Positions 1 through 10,195 of a stretch of DNA of 53,830 nucleotides are shown one piece after another. The notes beneath the pieces are model-generated. The model saw only the letters and a program-made list of their open reading frames with translations, made no database searches and was not told the origin of the DNA. A program made the position numbers and the translations under genes. Positions within the stretch are counted from its first letter, which is position 1, and each line of letters begins with the position of its first letter. The DNA is taken from IMG/VR virus record IMGVR_UViG_3300029265_000685, positions 1-53,830 of that record. One strand, written 5' to 3'. This DNA comes from a virus.

Positions 1-2
1 CA

Positions 3-2249
3 CCAGCATTAGCAAAAGGTCTTAATTTAGACAAAGTAAAGGATGACATGCAGGATTTTGCTGATAATGCAACAGAAGCAGGTGGTAGTGTTAGTCGTTT
101 AGCAGTTTTGGGTAAGGGGATGACTAGTGCTTTAAGTAATGGATTTAAAACACTAACTGACCCATCAGTAATATTAGGAGCATTAGTAAAAGGATTTAAT
201 GAAGTAGATAAGGCCGCTGTGGATTTCCAAAGAACTACAGGTCAAGATGGTAATACTCTAGCATTACAAGTAGATGCAGCAAATAGTGAGTTCATTACTA
301 TGATTGGCTATTTAAAAACAGCGAATGCACTCTCGGTGGAACTTGGGATGAATGCCACTGCTATTTTTACACCTAAGGATCTACAAGGTGCTGCAACTAT
401 GGTTGAGGGTATGGGGTTTGCTCAAAAAGAGGCATCCCAATTAGCTATATTTTCAAAGGCAAATGGTAAATCTTTAGAAGAAAATAATAACTCTATAGTA
501 TCAGGTGTAAATGGCTTTAATACTCAAAATAAAGCAGGGGTAAACATAAAAAAAGTACTACAGGATATTGGTAATGTTTCGGAAGATATTGCCATTACAT
601 ATCTAGGTTATCCCGAAAAATTAGGTGCCGCTGGAGCAGCTGCGGCTGCAATAGGTACTAATTTAGAAGGTGTACAAAAAATAGCAGCTTCATTACTTAA
701 CTTTCAATCTTCAATTGAAGCCGAGATGGAAGCTGAACTTTTAACCGGTAAATCCCTAAATTTAGAGAAAGCAAGAAGTTTAGCATTAGCTAATGACTTG
801 GAAGGTGTAGCTAAAGAATTAGCAAACCAAGGAATAACAAGTGCTAGTTTTGGAGCTATGAATGTTTTACAACAACAAGCACAAGCCAAAGCCTTGGGTA
901 TGAGCAATACCGAGATGTCAAAAATGCTTCTCCAGCAGGGTTTACAAGCCGGAATGTCCGATGCAGGGTTAGATGCAGCACAAAAACAAGCACTTTCACA
1001 ATTAAATGCACAAACTGCAAGTGAAAAAATGGATAAAGCTATCCAAAAACTAACACAATCCTTAGCTCCAGTTGTAGATTCTTTTGCCGATATAGTATCA
1101 TCTACAGTAGGTTTCCTAACCAATATAAAAGCAATACAACCATTAATAAAAATCATAGCTATAGTTTATGCAGCTAAAATGGCAATGTCATTTGCAAGCT
1201 CCGCAAAATCCGCATTACAGATGGGTAAAAGTGTAATGGATATGGTTAAATCTTCAGCAACACTTATTAAAGATGGTGGTATAGGAGGAGTAATTGGTAA
1301 AATAAAAGGTGCTTTTTCATCACCTAGAGGATTAGATAAAGGAGCTAAAGCAATAGCAGGTTCAGCAGACAAAACAAAAGGTATAGATCCTGAACAAGGT
1401 TCGGGTATTAAAAAATTCTTACAGGGAATAGGAGATGGTTTAGCTTCTATTGGTAAACAAGCTGGGGATGTAATGAAGGGTGGTCTAGCTCTTGGAGTAG
1501 CATTATTAGCATTAGGTATAGGTTTTGCTCTATCATTACCTCTAATAGCGAATACAGATCCTATACAAATGGTAGCATTTGCAGGTTCACTATCCATGAT
1601 AGGATTAACAGTGGCAGTCATGGGTAAAGTAGGTGGAGATATTATAAAAGGTGCATTAGCCTTAGGGATTCTATCACTAGCATTAAGACCAGCAGCAGAG
1701 GCCTTTAGTTTACTAGCTGGTGTAGATGCAAACTCCATTCTAGCATTTTCAGTAGCAATGCCAATTCTAGGATTATCAGTAATGGCCCTAGGTTTAATAT
1801 TCACTAACCCCATTTCTATGTTTCTATTTGGAGCTGGTATTTTAGGGTTATTATCATTGGGGCTTGCAATTAAACCACTAGCAGCAGCATTTAGTCAATT
1901 AGGAGATACAGATGTAGCAGGTACAATGGCTGGTTTTTCTCAATTAGCATCTATAGCCCCAAGTTTAACAACAGCAGCCTCAGGTTTATATACTTTAGCA
2001 GGAGGTTTAGCAGCTGTAGGACTAGCAGGTGTTTTAGCACTACCCGTGTTATCAACATTAATGGATACAGATTTACTCGGAGGAGGAGGAGGAGCAGCTG
2101 GTGGTGAAAATAGAGAAGACGATGGTATGGTTAAAGTAAACACTAATCTAGAAAGATTAATATCACTAGTAGAAGCTGGAGGTGATGTGTACATTGATGG
2201 ATCAAAAGTAGGTAAAACCTTACAATTGGCATCCTCCAGAATGGGTTAA
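3..2249 (+). CDS. tail tape measure-like protein (5' partial)
   Basis: The reading frame is open to the left edge of the window, so the N-terminus is missing; the ATG at 48 is probably internal. At least 749 residues are visible. The N-terminal two thirds are Ala/Gln/Leu-rich and helical, and about residues 480-680 (counted from the ATG at 48) hold several Gly/Ala/Leu hydrophobic segments, a layout typical of tape measure proteins. Near the C-terminus is a Gly-rich linker followed by a short conserved-looking tail. Such proteins span the tail tube, set its length and help DNA entry. Downstream genes encode tail/baseplate proteins, which supports the call. No motif proves it; another large virion protein with membrane-active segments is the alternative. 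Confidence 0.65.
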   Translation, partial: PALAKGLNLDKVKDDMQDFADNATEAGGSVSRLAVLGKGMTSALSNGFKTLTDPSVILGALVKGFNEVDKAAVDFQRTTGQDGNTLALQVDAANSEFITMIGYLKTANALSVELGMNATAIFTPKDLQGAATMVEGMGFAQKEASQLAIFSKANGKSLEENNNSIVSGVNGFNTQNKAGVNIKKVLQDIGNVSEDIAITYLGYPEKLGAAGAAAAAIGTNLEGVQKIAASLLNFQSSIEAEMEAELLTGKSLNLEKARSLALANDLEGVAKELANQGITSASFGAMNVLQQQAQAKALGMSNTEMSKMLLQQGLQAGMSDAGLDAAQKQALSQLNAQTASEKMDKAIQKLTQSLAPVVDSFADIVSSTVGFLTNIKAIQPLIKIIAIVYAAKMAMSFASSAKSALQMGKSVMDMVKSSATLIKDGGIGGVIGKIKGAFSSPRGLDKGAKAIAGSADKTKGIDPEQGSGIKKFLQGIGDGLASIGKQAGDVMKGGLALGVALLALGIGFALSLPLIANTDPIQMVAFAGSLSMIGLTVAVMGKVGGDIIKGALALGILSLALRPAAEAFSLLAGVDANSILAFSVAMPILGLSVMALGLIFTNPISMFLFGAGILGLLSLGLAIKPLAAAFSQLGDTDVAGTMAGFSQLASIAPSLTTAASGLYTLAGGLAAVGLAGVLALPVLSTLMDTDLLGGGGGAAGGENREDDGMVKVNTNLERLISLVEAGGDVYIDGSKVGKTLQLASSRMG

Positions 2250-2285
2250 TATTTATAATAAAACAAATAAATAAAATATAAAACT

Positions 2286-2510
2286 ATGTCATTAATAAAC
2301 AAATTAGAAGTAGGAGGTTCTCCTCTATCAGTACATAATGGAGCAACTCCATCAATCCCAAACTTTGCAGGATCAAAATTACATGATACTTACTCTATCA
2401 ATGATACTCCTATCATGCCTACAAAACCATCTCCTTCACAATTAAGTTTAAATGGTTCGGCACCAGACTATAATTATAGAGATAACACACCAGAAGGATC
2501 TTCATTTTAA
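2286..2510 (+). CDS. small protein of the tail gene block, unknown function
   Basis: Seventy-four residues, rich in Ser, Pro and Asn, with no membrane segment or recognised domain. It starts 36 bases after the tape measure-like gene and ends 3 bases before the next structural gene, so it is very likely co-transcribed with the tail genes. The composition suggests an extended, low-complexity virion or assembly protein. I do not recognise the family. Confidence 0.55.
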   Translation: MSLINKLEVGGSPLSVHNGATPSIPNFAGSKLHDTYSINDTPIMPTKPSPSQLSLNGSAPDYNYRDNTPEGSSF

Positions 2511-2513
2511 AAT

Positions 2514-4700
2514 ATGCCTTTAATAAGCAAATATACCAATTTAAAATCTCTTAAATTTGGCGTTGGTACAGCCTCCGATAGACCAGGAGGTGGTTTTAGT
2601 AGTCAACCCTATATTATAAAGGATATCCCATCCAACAATTCTGATCCTTCAAATATATTCAATACCGGAGGACCAGATTCATTGTTGCGTGGTGGTTTAA
2701 TGGCTCCCATTAAGGCTATAGATGATGTAAGTCGACTAACACAAATGTTTTTCGATACAAGATCACCTAATGGCTTATTATTTACGGCAAAAACAAATGT
2801 ATTGTCAAGAACCTCAGTTAAAACTGAGGCATCTGTAGGTTCAGGTACGGCCTTTGGTAATATTAATCAGGGAGTTTACCTCCCAACATCAACTATAGCA
2901 CAAGCCGGTGTTGGATTTTTAGGAGCCCATGGTAATTTATTAGGACTTAATCCAGCATCACCTGGAAATAATAACCCATCATATGACTCTCAGGTATCAG
3001 CTGGTGGTTTAGTTAATTATGAATCTGCTGTTCTATTTAACAACTCGGATATAGACTATCTCGACCAAAATAGATTAATAAATTTAAAATCTGCTATAGA
3101 CAATAATTGGGAATCTTTCCCCATAAATGGAATTACACTAAATACAAATGCAGGTACTTCTATTATGCAGTATGGTGGAGGTCCAGGATCTATTTTAGGT
3201 ATTGGTACGACTAATATCCCATTTGCCAGTGAAAGAACTGGATTAATGAATAAACTAGCAAGGGGTAGTGAAAATCAGAAAAATTTTTTTTATGGTAAAT
3301 CTGGATTAATAGGGACAAATAATCCTGGTAATCTATATAATGGTAAATCTCAAGAAATTGACAGAGACTTAACTAATAAATTAACAGGTGCTACATCACA
3401 ATCATTAAGACCAAACATATTATCAAATCTAAACCCCGGCATATCAGGTTCGGGTATTACAGAAAGTGACTTAGTAAATTTTGACCAATCACAACTTCCA
3501 AACCGAGTAAGAGATAACCAATCGTTAACAGGATTGAACAATCCTCTATCGAAAACAGATCCTGCTTTTTTTTATGGGAAATTACTAAATGGTGACTCAT
3601 ATAATGGGAACAAATCTTACGACTTAGAATATGATAGAAAAAATACACATGCTGCTTCTAACAAATACAATACTTTAGTTGAAAAGGTTTCTAATGTAAC
3701 ACCAATAGACAACGAAGGATTTAAGTTTGGAAATTCCTTTAACGTCTACCAATCAGATATGTTTGGTGATAGTTTATGGCCTACAACAACACCACTTCAA
3801 AGCCAAAATAATTCCTCTACATATACCCAAATCGAAATAATCGAAGAACCAGCTAACCCCGGGAAAATATCAGGAAATCCAAAAATAAAAGATTTTAGGA
3901 AAACATTAAGGGATAATGGTAGTACAAATACACTGCTAACTCTATCTCAAGGTTATGATGGGCGCGATGCAATAGATTCTAGAGTAAATAGAGGTAATCC
4001 CGGAAAGAAAAACACAACAAATAATTATTCCTTAGGAACAGAAGCTCTAGATAAAATAACTGCATCTGGGTTTTATACAGGAACAACTCCAACCCATACT
4101 GGTGAAAAAAATGATTTAGTTAGACTTAGTATTGGTATATTAAATAGTGATGGTAGTGGTCAATCTACATATATGCATTTTAGATCATTTATAGATTCAT
4201 TTAGTGATGCTTACACCGCTGAATGGGGGGATGTTCAATATATTGGTAGAGCCGATAAATTCTATAATTACAAAGGATTTACAAGATCAATTAATTTAGG
4301 TTGGACCGTTTATGCTCAATCAAAACCAGAATTAATACCAATGTATGAAAAATTAAATTTTTTAGCATCTAGTCTAGCACCTGATTATTCATCTGCGGGT
4401 TATATGAAAGGTAATCTAGCACGTTTAACAGTAGGTGGGTATCTATATAACCAACTCGGAATTATTAAATCTATTACTTATGATATCCCAACAGAATCAA
4501 CTTGGGAAATAGGTTTAAAAGCCACAGGTGGAAATGACTCAACCGTAGAAGAATTACCACATATGATTAAAGTAACAGGATTTAGTTTTATTCCAATTGA
4601 ACATAGTATACCACAAAAAGGATCAAGATTTATACATCTAGCAAACGGTACAAAATCACCACATTATAAAGGATCATATCCTGGGACTTCAATAAGTTAA
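2514..4700 (+). CDS. large tail/baseplate structural protein
   Basis: 728 residues, Asn/Ser/Gly-rich, without signal peptide or membrane segments. About residues 1-530 look like extended, low-complexity structural sequence. The C-terminal ~190 residues are better ordered and include a segment ending in SKPELIPMYEKLNFLASSLA, followed by a Gly/Tyr-rich stretch that I associate with baseplate or tube-cap proteins of marine T4-like phages. It sits between tape measure-like and gp53-like genes, where baseplate proteins are expected. Assignment to a particular T4 protein such as gp48 or gp54 is not possible from sequence alone. Confidence 0.55.
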   Translation: MPLISKYTNLKSLKFGVGTASDRPGGGFSSQPYIIKDIPSNNSDPSNIFNTGGPDSLLRGGLMAPIKAIDDVSRLTQMFFDTRSPNGLLFTAKTNVLSRTSVKTEASVGSGTAFGNINQGVYLPTSTIAQAGVGFLGAHGNLLGLNPASPGNNNPSYDSQVSAGGLVNYESAVLFNNSDIDYLDQNRLINLKSAIDNNWESFPINGITLNTNAGTSIMQYGGGPGSILGIGTTNIPFASERTGLMNKLARGSENQKNFFYGKSGLIGTNNPGNLYNGKSQEIDRDLTNKLTGATSQSLRPNILSNLNPGISGSGITESDLVNFDQSQLPNRVRDNQSLTGLNNPLSKTDPAFFYGKLLNGDSYNGNKSYDLEYDRKNTHAASNKYNTLVEKVSNVTPIDNEGFKFGNSFNVYQSDMFGDSLWPTTTPLQSQNNSSTYTQIEIIEEPANPGKISGNPKIKDFRKTLRDNGSTNTLLTLSQGYDGRDAIDSRVNRGNPGKKNTTNNYSLGTEALDKITASGFYTGTTPTHTGEKNDLVRLSIGILNSDGSGQSTYMHFRSFIDSFSDAYTAEWGDVQYIGRADKFYNYKGFTRSINLGWTVYAQSKPELIPMYEKLNFLASSLAPDYSSAGYMKGNLARLTVGGYLYNQLGIIKSITYDIPTESTWEIGLKATGGNDSTVEELPHMIKVTGFSFIPIEHSIPQKGSRFIHLANGTKSPHYKGSYPGTSIS

Positions 4701-4726
4701 ACCCAAATTTAAAAACAAATTAGTTC

Positions 4727-5050
4727 ATGAAAAGATACGGAGGAATACAACAAATTAGAAATACAAACATTAATGCTGGTCCTCTTCGTGCACCTTATTA
4801 TAAGACTGTTTTGTACCCCGAAATCCCACCCAATCCAAATGATATTTGGGTTATTACTGACTTTGGGGATAGATTAGATTTACTAGCAAATCAGTTTTAT
4901 GGGGATGTAACCTTATATTGGATTATATCCTTAGGGAACCCAAACTACATAAGTTTTGGTTCATTATTTATTAATGAGGGAACCCAAATACGAATACCAG
5001 TTGACATTAATGGTATTTTAAATAGTTATAACACTTTAAATGAAATATAA
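4727..5050 (+). CDS. 53: baseplate wedge protein, gp53-like with LysM-type fold
   Basis: 107 residues. The core, about residues 45-90, reads DRLDLLANQFYGDVTLYWII followed by an NPNYI turn and an EGTQIRIP strand. This is the LysM-like pattern of T4 gp53 and related tail proteins. gp53 joins neighbouring wedges in the baseplate. The 107-residue length is shorter than T4 gp53 (about 196), so this is a compact version reduced to the LysM part. The stop codon is followed immediately by the start of the hub-like gene at 5051, indicating translational linkage. Confidence 0.75.
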   Translation: MKRYGGIQQIRNTNINAGPLRAPYYKTVLYPEIPPNPNDIWVITDFGDRLDLLANQFYGDVTLYWIISLGNPNYISFGSLFINEGTQIRIPVDINGILNSYNTLNEI

Positions 5051-8000
5051 ATGGCACTTCTCGGAAACCCCTTTACAGATTATGTAACCAAACAAATAAA
5101 CACCCGTCAGAAAGCACTAGGAGAAGGATTAGGTGATGGATCTGATATTAATCGAATTCAATCACTCCAAGCCTATAATACATCAACACCTTGGATGCGT
5201 TTAGCTAGTGCCGTCAAAATTACTAAAGGTGATGAAGCAAAACCAGGTAAATCCGTATACAAACAAATTTTAGATAGTGGTTTATTATTAGGTATACCCG
5301 AAAACGAATGGATAAATACAGGCTTAGCAAAAAGATTCGTATTAGAAGGTGCCCCAAATTCTTATGAGGGAGATAGCAAACCTGAGGGTGTAGCTAGTCC
5401 CGAAAGTAATCCTTTCTTATCAGCTTATGGGTGGGGTTATAACTCAAGTGGGATTACACATGGTCAGGGATATGTACCACCTCCGGGTGTAACAAGTGTA
5501 GATTTTGAATATAAAAATGACGGTGCTCTAGCCTTTGCAAGTATAAAAATCAAGGCTTTTAGTCGAGAACAATTTGCAATGATTGACATTCTCTATATGA
5601 GACCAGGATATACATGCCTGTTAGAATTTGGTCATACTTCAGGGATAATGAATGATTTATCCACATTAAGTATCGATAATTCTCAAACTGACCCCTTAAA
5701 ATATTTATTTGGTGGTGATAGTAAACCACCTAGCTATTCAACAATGGCCAAAAAAATATCTAAAACGAAAGATACATGGAATGGTAATTATGAGGGATTT
5801 TTTGGTAGGATAACTAAATTTGATTGGAAATTCAATTCTGATGGGAGTTATGATATTACTGTAAAACTAACAGGTTTGGGTGATGTCATATCTTCTTTAA
5901 AAGTAAACATAGCAAAACAATTTAAAGCACCAGTATCAATTGAATCAGATTTTATAGGTAAACTAGAAGTAGATGAAACTGAAGATGCCAAAGAAGTAAG
6001 TTCATTCATAATTAGTAACGCATATGCCTCCCAATTAAATTTTGACTTGTACTCTATATTTGCTGATAAAAATCAATTTAAGGATTCTTTCAACGTATTT
6101 TTGGTAAAGACTAATGAAAACGCAACTTCATATCCATTACCCCTAAAAAACATACCCATAAACGGTCAGGAAGAAAGTTTCATTATCCCTGGTGGTGTTG
6201 TAAAGATTGATATTAATGATTATGGTGGGACTATTTACTCCCCTACAACATTTATTAAATTCGGGGGTTTTTTATCCATGCTTCAAAAAATATGTAATAT
6301 AACAGATGGTGGTGATAATTCATTCCTCCAATTTGAAATGGTGGAGGATGTATCATCCGATATTAAGAACGATTTCACCCCCATAGTTAATGATACTTTC
6401 ATAGCTACATATCCTGGTAATTTTTCATCTAATCCTAATAAATGTTTGATTAAAGTATCTAAGATGATAGGTAGTAAGGATATTTGGCCTACAGGATTTA
6501 AACCAAAAATTATTGTAGATTCAATAATAAATGATGTTCTTACTAATAATTACGACACCGCACCAGAATCAACAGATCCTATACAACAACTAGAAAATCC
6601 TAAATTAGCCTATACTTTGAGTGAAGTTTATGTTAATATAAACTATATTTCTACTATATTAAGTGGTTTGATGGGTGGAGATGAAGCAGCCGAGGGTGCA
6701 TTAGATGTTTCAATTCTCGACCTACTAAATGGTGTTCTTAGTGGTATAAATTCAAGTCTAGGGGGATTAAATACTTTTAGAGTAATATATAACGAAGACA
6801 CATCTCAAGTCCAAATAATTTCTGAAAATCCAATTTTAAGTTCTAAAAAGACACCAGAAAAACCATTTGCAATATTCAACACATATGGTTTTGAAAGAGG
6901 AACTGTAAATCAAGGGTCATTTATTACATCTTTTGATCTCAACTCAGAATTAACAGATCAGATGGCTACTCAAATATCAATTGGTGCTCAATCCAATAGT
7001 AATACTATTGCGGGTAATGCTACAGCATTCTCATCATATAATAAAGGATTAATAGATACCCTATTTGTAGATAAAACACCATCTATAGTTGCAAATACTG
7101 ATGGAGATAATGGAGATAATGGAGAGGTTGAAGTAGTTGATGAAATTATGGATATGTGGAGAGAATCAAGTGGAACCGGTACTATGGGGGAAATTTATGA
7201 TGATAGACAACTAGATGAAGATTCATATATACAAACTTTAGATAGTTTAAATAATAACATATCTCCCGTTATAATGGGGAGATTAAATAATACAAAAAAA
7301 GCTCCATCACCTTTTTTCCTCCCATTTAATATGAGTTTAACAATGAATGGTTTAGGGGGAATGAAAATTTATGATGCTTTTAAAATTACAGGTAAAGGTT
7401 TACCTTTAAGTTATAACCCCGATGTAATAAAATTACTTATAAAAAGTCTATCCCATACTGTGAGTTTAGAGGGATGGAAAACCAGAATTTCAACCATAGC
7501 TCAACCTATATTCAAAATTGACACATCAGAAGGAAACATAAAAGCCGAAGAAGGTGAATATATTAGAAAATCATCAAATTCAGACACAGTAGCAGGTAAT
7601 GATGTTGCTCCACCCCCAGGTATAAAACCACCATCCGATGAAAAATTAAGAATAAAACTATACAGGATAATGGATGATGGTACCCAAACATTAGGGATAA
7701 TGCAGGTTTTAGCCGAGGATGAAAAAACAGTAATAATGACAATGGCAACATCAGAACTCCCTTGGAAAGGTAATAGAAATGGTGTAAGTTGTATCCCAGC
7801 TGATGATTATAGGGTTAAATCCCACGTAAGTCCCAAACATGGGAAGTGTTTTTGGTTAATAGGAAATGCACAGGGTAACTATGCTTATAATAGAATATAT
7901 GGTAATGGTTTTACCAGAGGATCAATATTAATACACTCATCTCCCAAAGCACCGGGTTGGTTAGAAGGTTGCATAGCTCCTGGTATTAAATTTAATGACG

Positions 8001-8233
8001 CTGATAATCAAAAGGGAAGACAGAAGGGAACCGGTAAATTCTATTTAGATCCCTCTAAATCTCAATCAAATCAAGCTGTTGGTTTATTAATTAATAAACT
8101 ATATGCTGAAGGCTCATTTAAAATGAAAATTATGAATCAAGGAGGAGGTAACAGTGAAAGTCTCCCAAAAACATTTAATGCTGAAGTAAGAAAAATATCA
8201 AAATCCGTTAAACTATTACCAAACCCTAAATAA
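5051..8233 (+). CDS. baseplate hub-like protein with C-terminal DUF5675-like domain
   Basis: 1060 residues. About residues 100-300 contain a beta-rich region (VDFEYKNDGALAFASIKIKA and following) resembling hub/spike platform proteins. The middle is unrecognised. About residues 855-1010 match the DUF5675 pattern: LYRIMDDGTQTLG, then NGVSCIPADDYRV, then a Gly/His segment with ILIHSS and a Cys near GWLEGCIAPG. DUF5675 domains occur in tail-spike and lysis-associated phage proteins and may act on peptidoglycan, which would parallel the lysozyme domain of T4 gp5; the activity is inference. It starts right after the gp53-like gene, and its last base is the first base of the next ATG (TAATG overlap). 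Confidence 0.6.
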   Translation: MALLGNPFTDYVTKQINTRQKALGEGLGDGSDINRIQSLQAYNTSTPWMRLASAVKITKGDEAKPGKSVYKQILDSGLLLGIPENEWINTGLAKRFVLEGAPNSYEGDSKPEGVASPESNPFLSAYGWGYNSSGITHGQGYVPPPGVTSVDFEYKNDGALAFASIKIKAFSREQFAMIDILYMRPGYTCLLEFGHTSGIMNDLSTLSIDNSQTDPLKYLFGGDSKPPSYSTMAKKISKTKDTWNGNYEGFFGRITKFDWKFNSDGSYDITVKLTGLGDVISSLKVNIAKQFKAPVSIESDFIGKLEVDETEDAKEVSSFIISNAYASQLNFDLYSIFADKNQFKDSFNVFLVKTNENATSYPLPLKNIPINGQEESFIIPGGVVKIDINDYGGTIYSPTTFIKFGGFLSMLQKICNITDGGDNSFLQFEMVEDVSSDIKNDFTPIVNDTFIATYPGNFSSNPNKCLIKVSKMIGSKDIWPTGFKPKIIVDSIINDVLTNNYDTAPESTDPIQQLENPKLAYTLSEVYVNINYISTILSGLMGGDEAAEGALDVSILDLLNGVLSGINSSLGGLNTFRVIYNEDTSQVQIISENPILSSKKTPEKPFAIFNTYGFERGTVNQGSFITSFDLNSELTDQMATQISIGAQSNSNTIAGNATAFSSYNKGLIDTLFVDKTPSIVANTDGDNGDNGEVEVVDEIMDMWRESSGTGTMGEIYDDRQLDEDSYIQTLDSLNNNISPVIMGRLNNTKKAPSPFFLPFNMSLTMNGLGGMKIYDAFKITGKGLPLSYNPDVIKLLIKSLSHTVSLEGWKTRISTIAQPIFKIDTSEGNIKAEEGEYIRKSSNSDTVAGNDVAPPPGIKPPSDEKLRIKLYRIMDDGTQTLGIMQVLAEDEKTVIMTMATSELPWKGNRNGVSCIPADDYRVKSHVSPKHGKCFWLIGNAQGNYAYNRIYGNGFTRGSILIHSSPKAPGWLEGCIAPGIKFNDADNQKGRQKGTGKFYLDPSKSQSNQAVGLLINKLYAEGSFKMKIMNQGGGNSESLPKTFNAEVRKISKSVKLLPNPK

Positions 8234-8898
8234 TGTACATACCTTTAAATAAAATAATAACAAATCTATACACATCGGGTAATGAATATGTAACGGTGTC
8301 TGATAAGAAAGATTATGTTGGGTTCTACTTCAAAACATATGAGGGGAGATTTTACACCGGTAAAACACCCAACGATACACCTGTAGTTGAATTAATAAAA
8401 GAATCCTCTACCATGGATAGTATATGGAATCTAACCTTCGACGAGGAAGTATTTACACAATATGCGGACAATTACGATGGTGAAGTCGTCCCAGGACAAT
8501 ATCAAAATTTAATTGACACAACAGTTTATAATAAATTAAAAAAAACAAATATATCACAAACAAAACTAGTTCCCCAACAATCATTTCCATTCCCAACCGA
8601 GATGGATTATAATTTAGGCTCATTCACTAGGTATTTCACAGTAAAGACAAATGAGGAATCATATTTAGAAATTAATAAAGATACATTTACTAATTTATTT
8701 AATCAAAATCCCACTTGGGGGTGGATACCATATACAATCTTCAAATTAACTTGGACTTTAACAGGGAATGAGGAAGAGGTAGAAAAATCAAACTACAACA
8801 TCACACTAATTAGAGAATCAAATTTAAAAAGAGCAGGTTTACAACAATTTTTAAGATTTAATTATTTAAAATTCTACCAATCAAACTTGGAATTATGA
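8233..8898 (+). CDS. probable virion protein, unknown function
   Basis: 221 residues, no signal peptide or membrane helix, aromatic-rich. The N-terminus contains YVGFYFKTYEGRFYTGKTPN, a pattern I associate with conserved hypothetical structural proteins of marine tailed phages, but I cannot name a function. It overlaps the hub-like gene by one base and is the last gene before the first early-type promoter at 8887, so it probably ends the late structural operon. Confidence 0.6.
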   Translation: MYIPLNKIITNLYTSGNEYVTVSDKKDYVGFYFKTYEGRFYTGKTPNDTPVVELIKESSTMDSIWNLTFDEEVFTQYADNYDGEVVPGQYQNLIDTTVYNKLKKTNISQTKLVPQQSFPFPTEMDYNLGSFTRYFTVKTNEESYLEINKDTFTNLFNQNPTWGWIPYTIFKLTWTLTGNEEEVEKSNYNITLIRESNLKRAGLQQFLRFNYLKFYQSNLEL

Positions 8899-8915
8899 TT
8901 TAAGGTTCGTATATT
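8887..8915 (+). promoter_or_regulatory. early/middle-type promoter P1
   Basis: TTGG at 8887-8890, 19 bases, then TATATT at 8910-8915 preceded by TTCG. Same layout as twelve other sites in the window. The ATG of the family A polymerase-like gene follows 20 bases after the box. The upstream element overlaps the end of the preceding gene. Confidence 0.75.
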
Positions 8916-8935
8916 TACCCTAAATAATAAAAGTT

Positions 8936-10195
8936 ATGTATTGGTTAGTTGAAACACAACAACAATTAAAGGAGTTATATGATAGTGATTTCGAAGAAGC
9001 CTTCGTCGAGATAATCCCATACTCAAATACAATTCACCCGGTTGAAAACTCGGTGTGTGCGTTTTATATTAGGCCGTTAAATTCAACAAAAGGATACATT
9101 GCATCCATTAACCATAGTGAGGCGTTATCACTCAATATAGACGATGTAAAACACGTATTAAACAAATATAAACACCTATACGTTAGGGATAAGAAAGAAT
9201 TTCTACATTATTTAATTTTAAAAGATCTTTACGACATAACATTAAACTCACCTACGTATATACAAGAATATACTCAAGCACACTCACATTTCTACTACAA
9301 ATATCCCAATAAAAAAGACATTAACCGCATTATTCCGATTGTGAAACATTATGAATATTGTGAAAAGACATTTCATACTTTAAAAGATAAAATAAATGAA
9401 CCCATCAACGAATTTTACAACAACAATGCCACAGTGGTATTCAACGCCATCGAGAGAAGTGGTTTACGAATTGATAGAGATGAATTCCAATCGCGTTTTC
9501 ATAATATCGATGGAGAATACGTCTACACGCAATTCAACTTCAAAACACTTACAACCAGACCCTCAAATAAATTTAAAGGAGTAAATTATGCCGCAATTAA
9601 TAAAGAAAATGGAGATAGGAAATCTCTTATACCAAGGAATGATTTACTTTTTGAGTTGGATATTAGTGCTTACCACCCTACTCTTTTGGCTAATTTGGTC
9701 GATTTTGACTTCGGCAGTGAAGACATCCATAGTTCATTTGCCGAGATGTATGGAGTGGATTATAAGAAAGCAAAAGAATTAACATTTAAACAAATGTATG
9801 GGGGAGTTTTCGATCAATATAAAGATCTAGAATTTTTTCAAAAAGTACAAGTATATACTGATGAGATGTGGGCTCGATATCAAAGTGAGGGTTTTATTGA
9901 ATGTCCTATTTCAAAGTACAAATATAAACGAGATGAATTGCAAGACATGAAACCTCAAAAGTTGTTGAATTACTTACTACAAAACTTGGAGACCGCAACT
10001 AATATTCGTATATTGTGGGAAATGTTTAGAATATTGAGAGGTGCTAAAACAAAGTTAGTTTTATACACATATGATTCATTCACTTTCGATTTAGACAAAA
10101 CAGAAAAACCAGTTATAGAAGAAATATTAAAAGTTTTTACAAAATACAAGTTACAAACAAAATTTAGTTATGGAGACACATATGATTTTAAATAA
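8936..10195 (+). CDS. divergent family A DNA polymerase-like protein
   Basis: 419 residues. The C-terminal half carries the ordered motifs of family A polymerases: a TTTGRLS-like segment near residue 199 (NFKTLTTRPSN), motif A with Asp242 in ELDISAYHP, motif B near residues 277-290 (KKAKELTFKQMYGG, matching the usual RxxxKxxxFGxxYG), and motif C with Asp380 in YTYDSF. In motif C the usual HDE is YDS, so the catalytic Asp is kept but the following acid is lost. About residues 1-165 show no recognisable proofreading exonuclease. The same window encodes a family B replicase, so this may be a repair or specialised polymerase. Identification rests on motif order and spacing. Confidence 0.7.
   Translation: MYWLVETQQQLKELYDSDFEEAFVEIIPYSNTIHPVENSVCAFYIRPLNSTKGYIASINHSEALSLNIDDVKHVLNKYKHLYVRDKKEFLHYLILKDLYDITLNSPTYIQEYTQAHSHFYYKYPNKKDINRIIPIVKHYEYCEKTFHTLKDKINEPINEFYNNNATVVFNAIERSGLRIDRDEFQSRFHNIDGEYVYTQFNFKTLTTRPSNKFKGVNYAAINKENGDRKSLIPRNDLLFELDISAYHPTLLANLVDFDFGSEDIHSSFAEMYGVDYKKAKELTFKQMYGGVFDQYKDLEFFQKVQVYTDEMWARYQSEGFIECPISKYKYKRDELQDMKPQKLLNYLLQNLETATNIRILWEMFRILRGAKTKLVLYTYDSFTFDLDKTEKPVIEEILKVFTKYKLQTKFSYGDTYDFK

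Noticed and set aside
704-1813. Long open frames on the - strand within the tape measure-like gene
   Set aside because: They lie opposite a coding frame with strong protein signal, have Cys/Pro-rich odd composition and no leader; shadows of the + strand gene.
9396-9782. Short + strand frames within the polymerase-like gene
   Set aside because: Overlapping other-frame products with biased composition, no leader and no family signal.
10015-10024. TTCGTATATT inside the family A polymerase-like gene
   Set aside because: The nearest upstream TTGG is 29 bases away, not 19, and the sequence encodes NIRILW of the protein; chance match.
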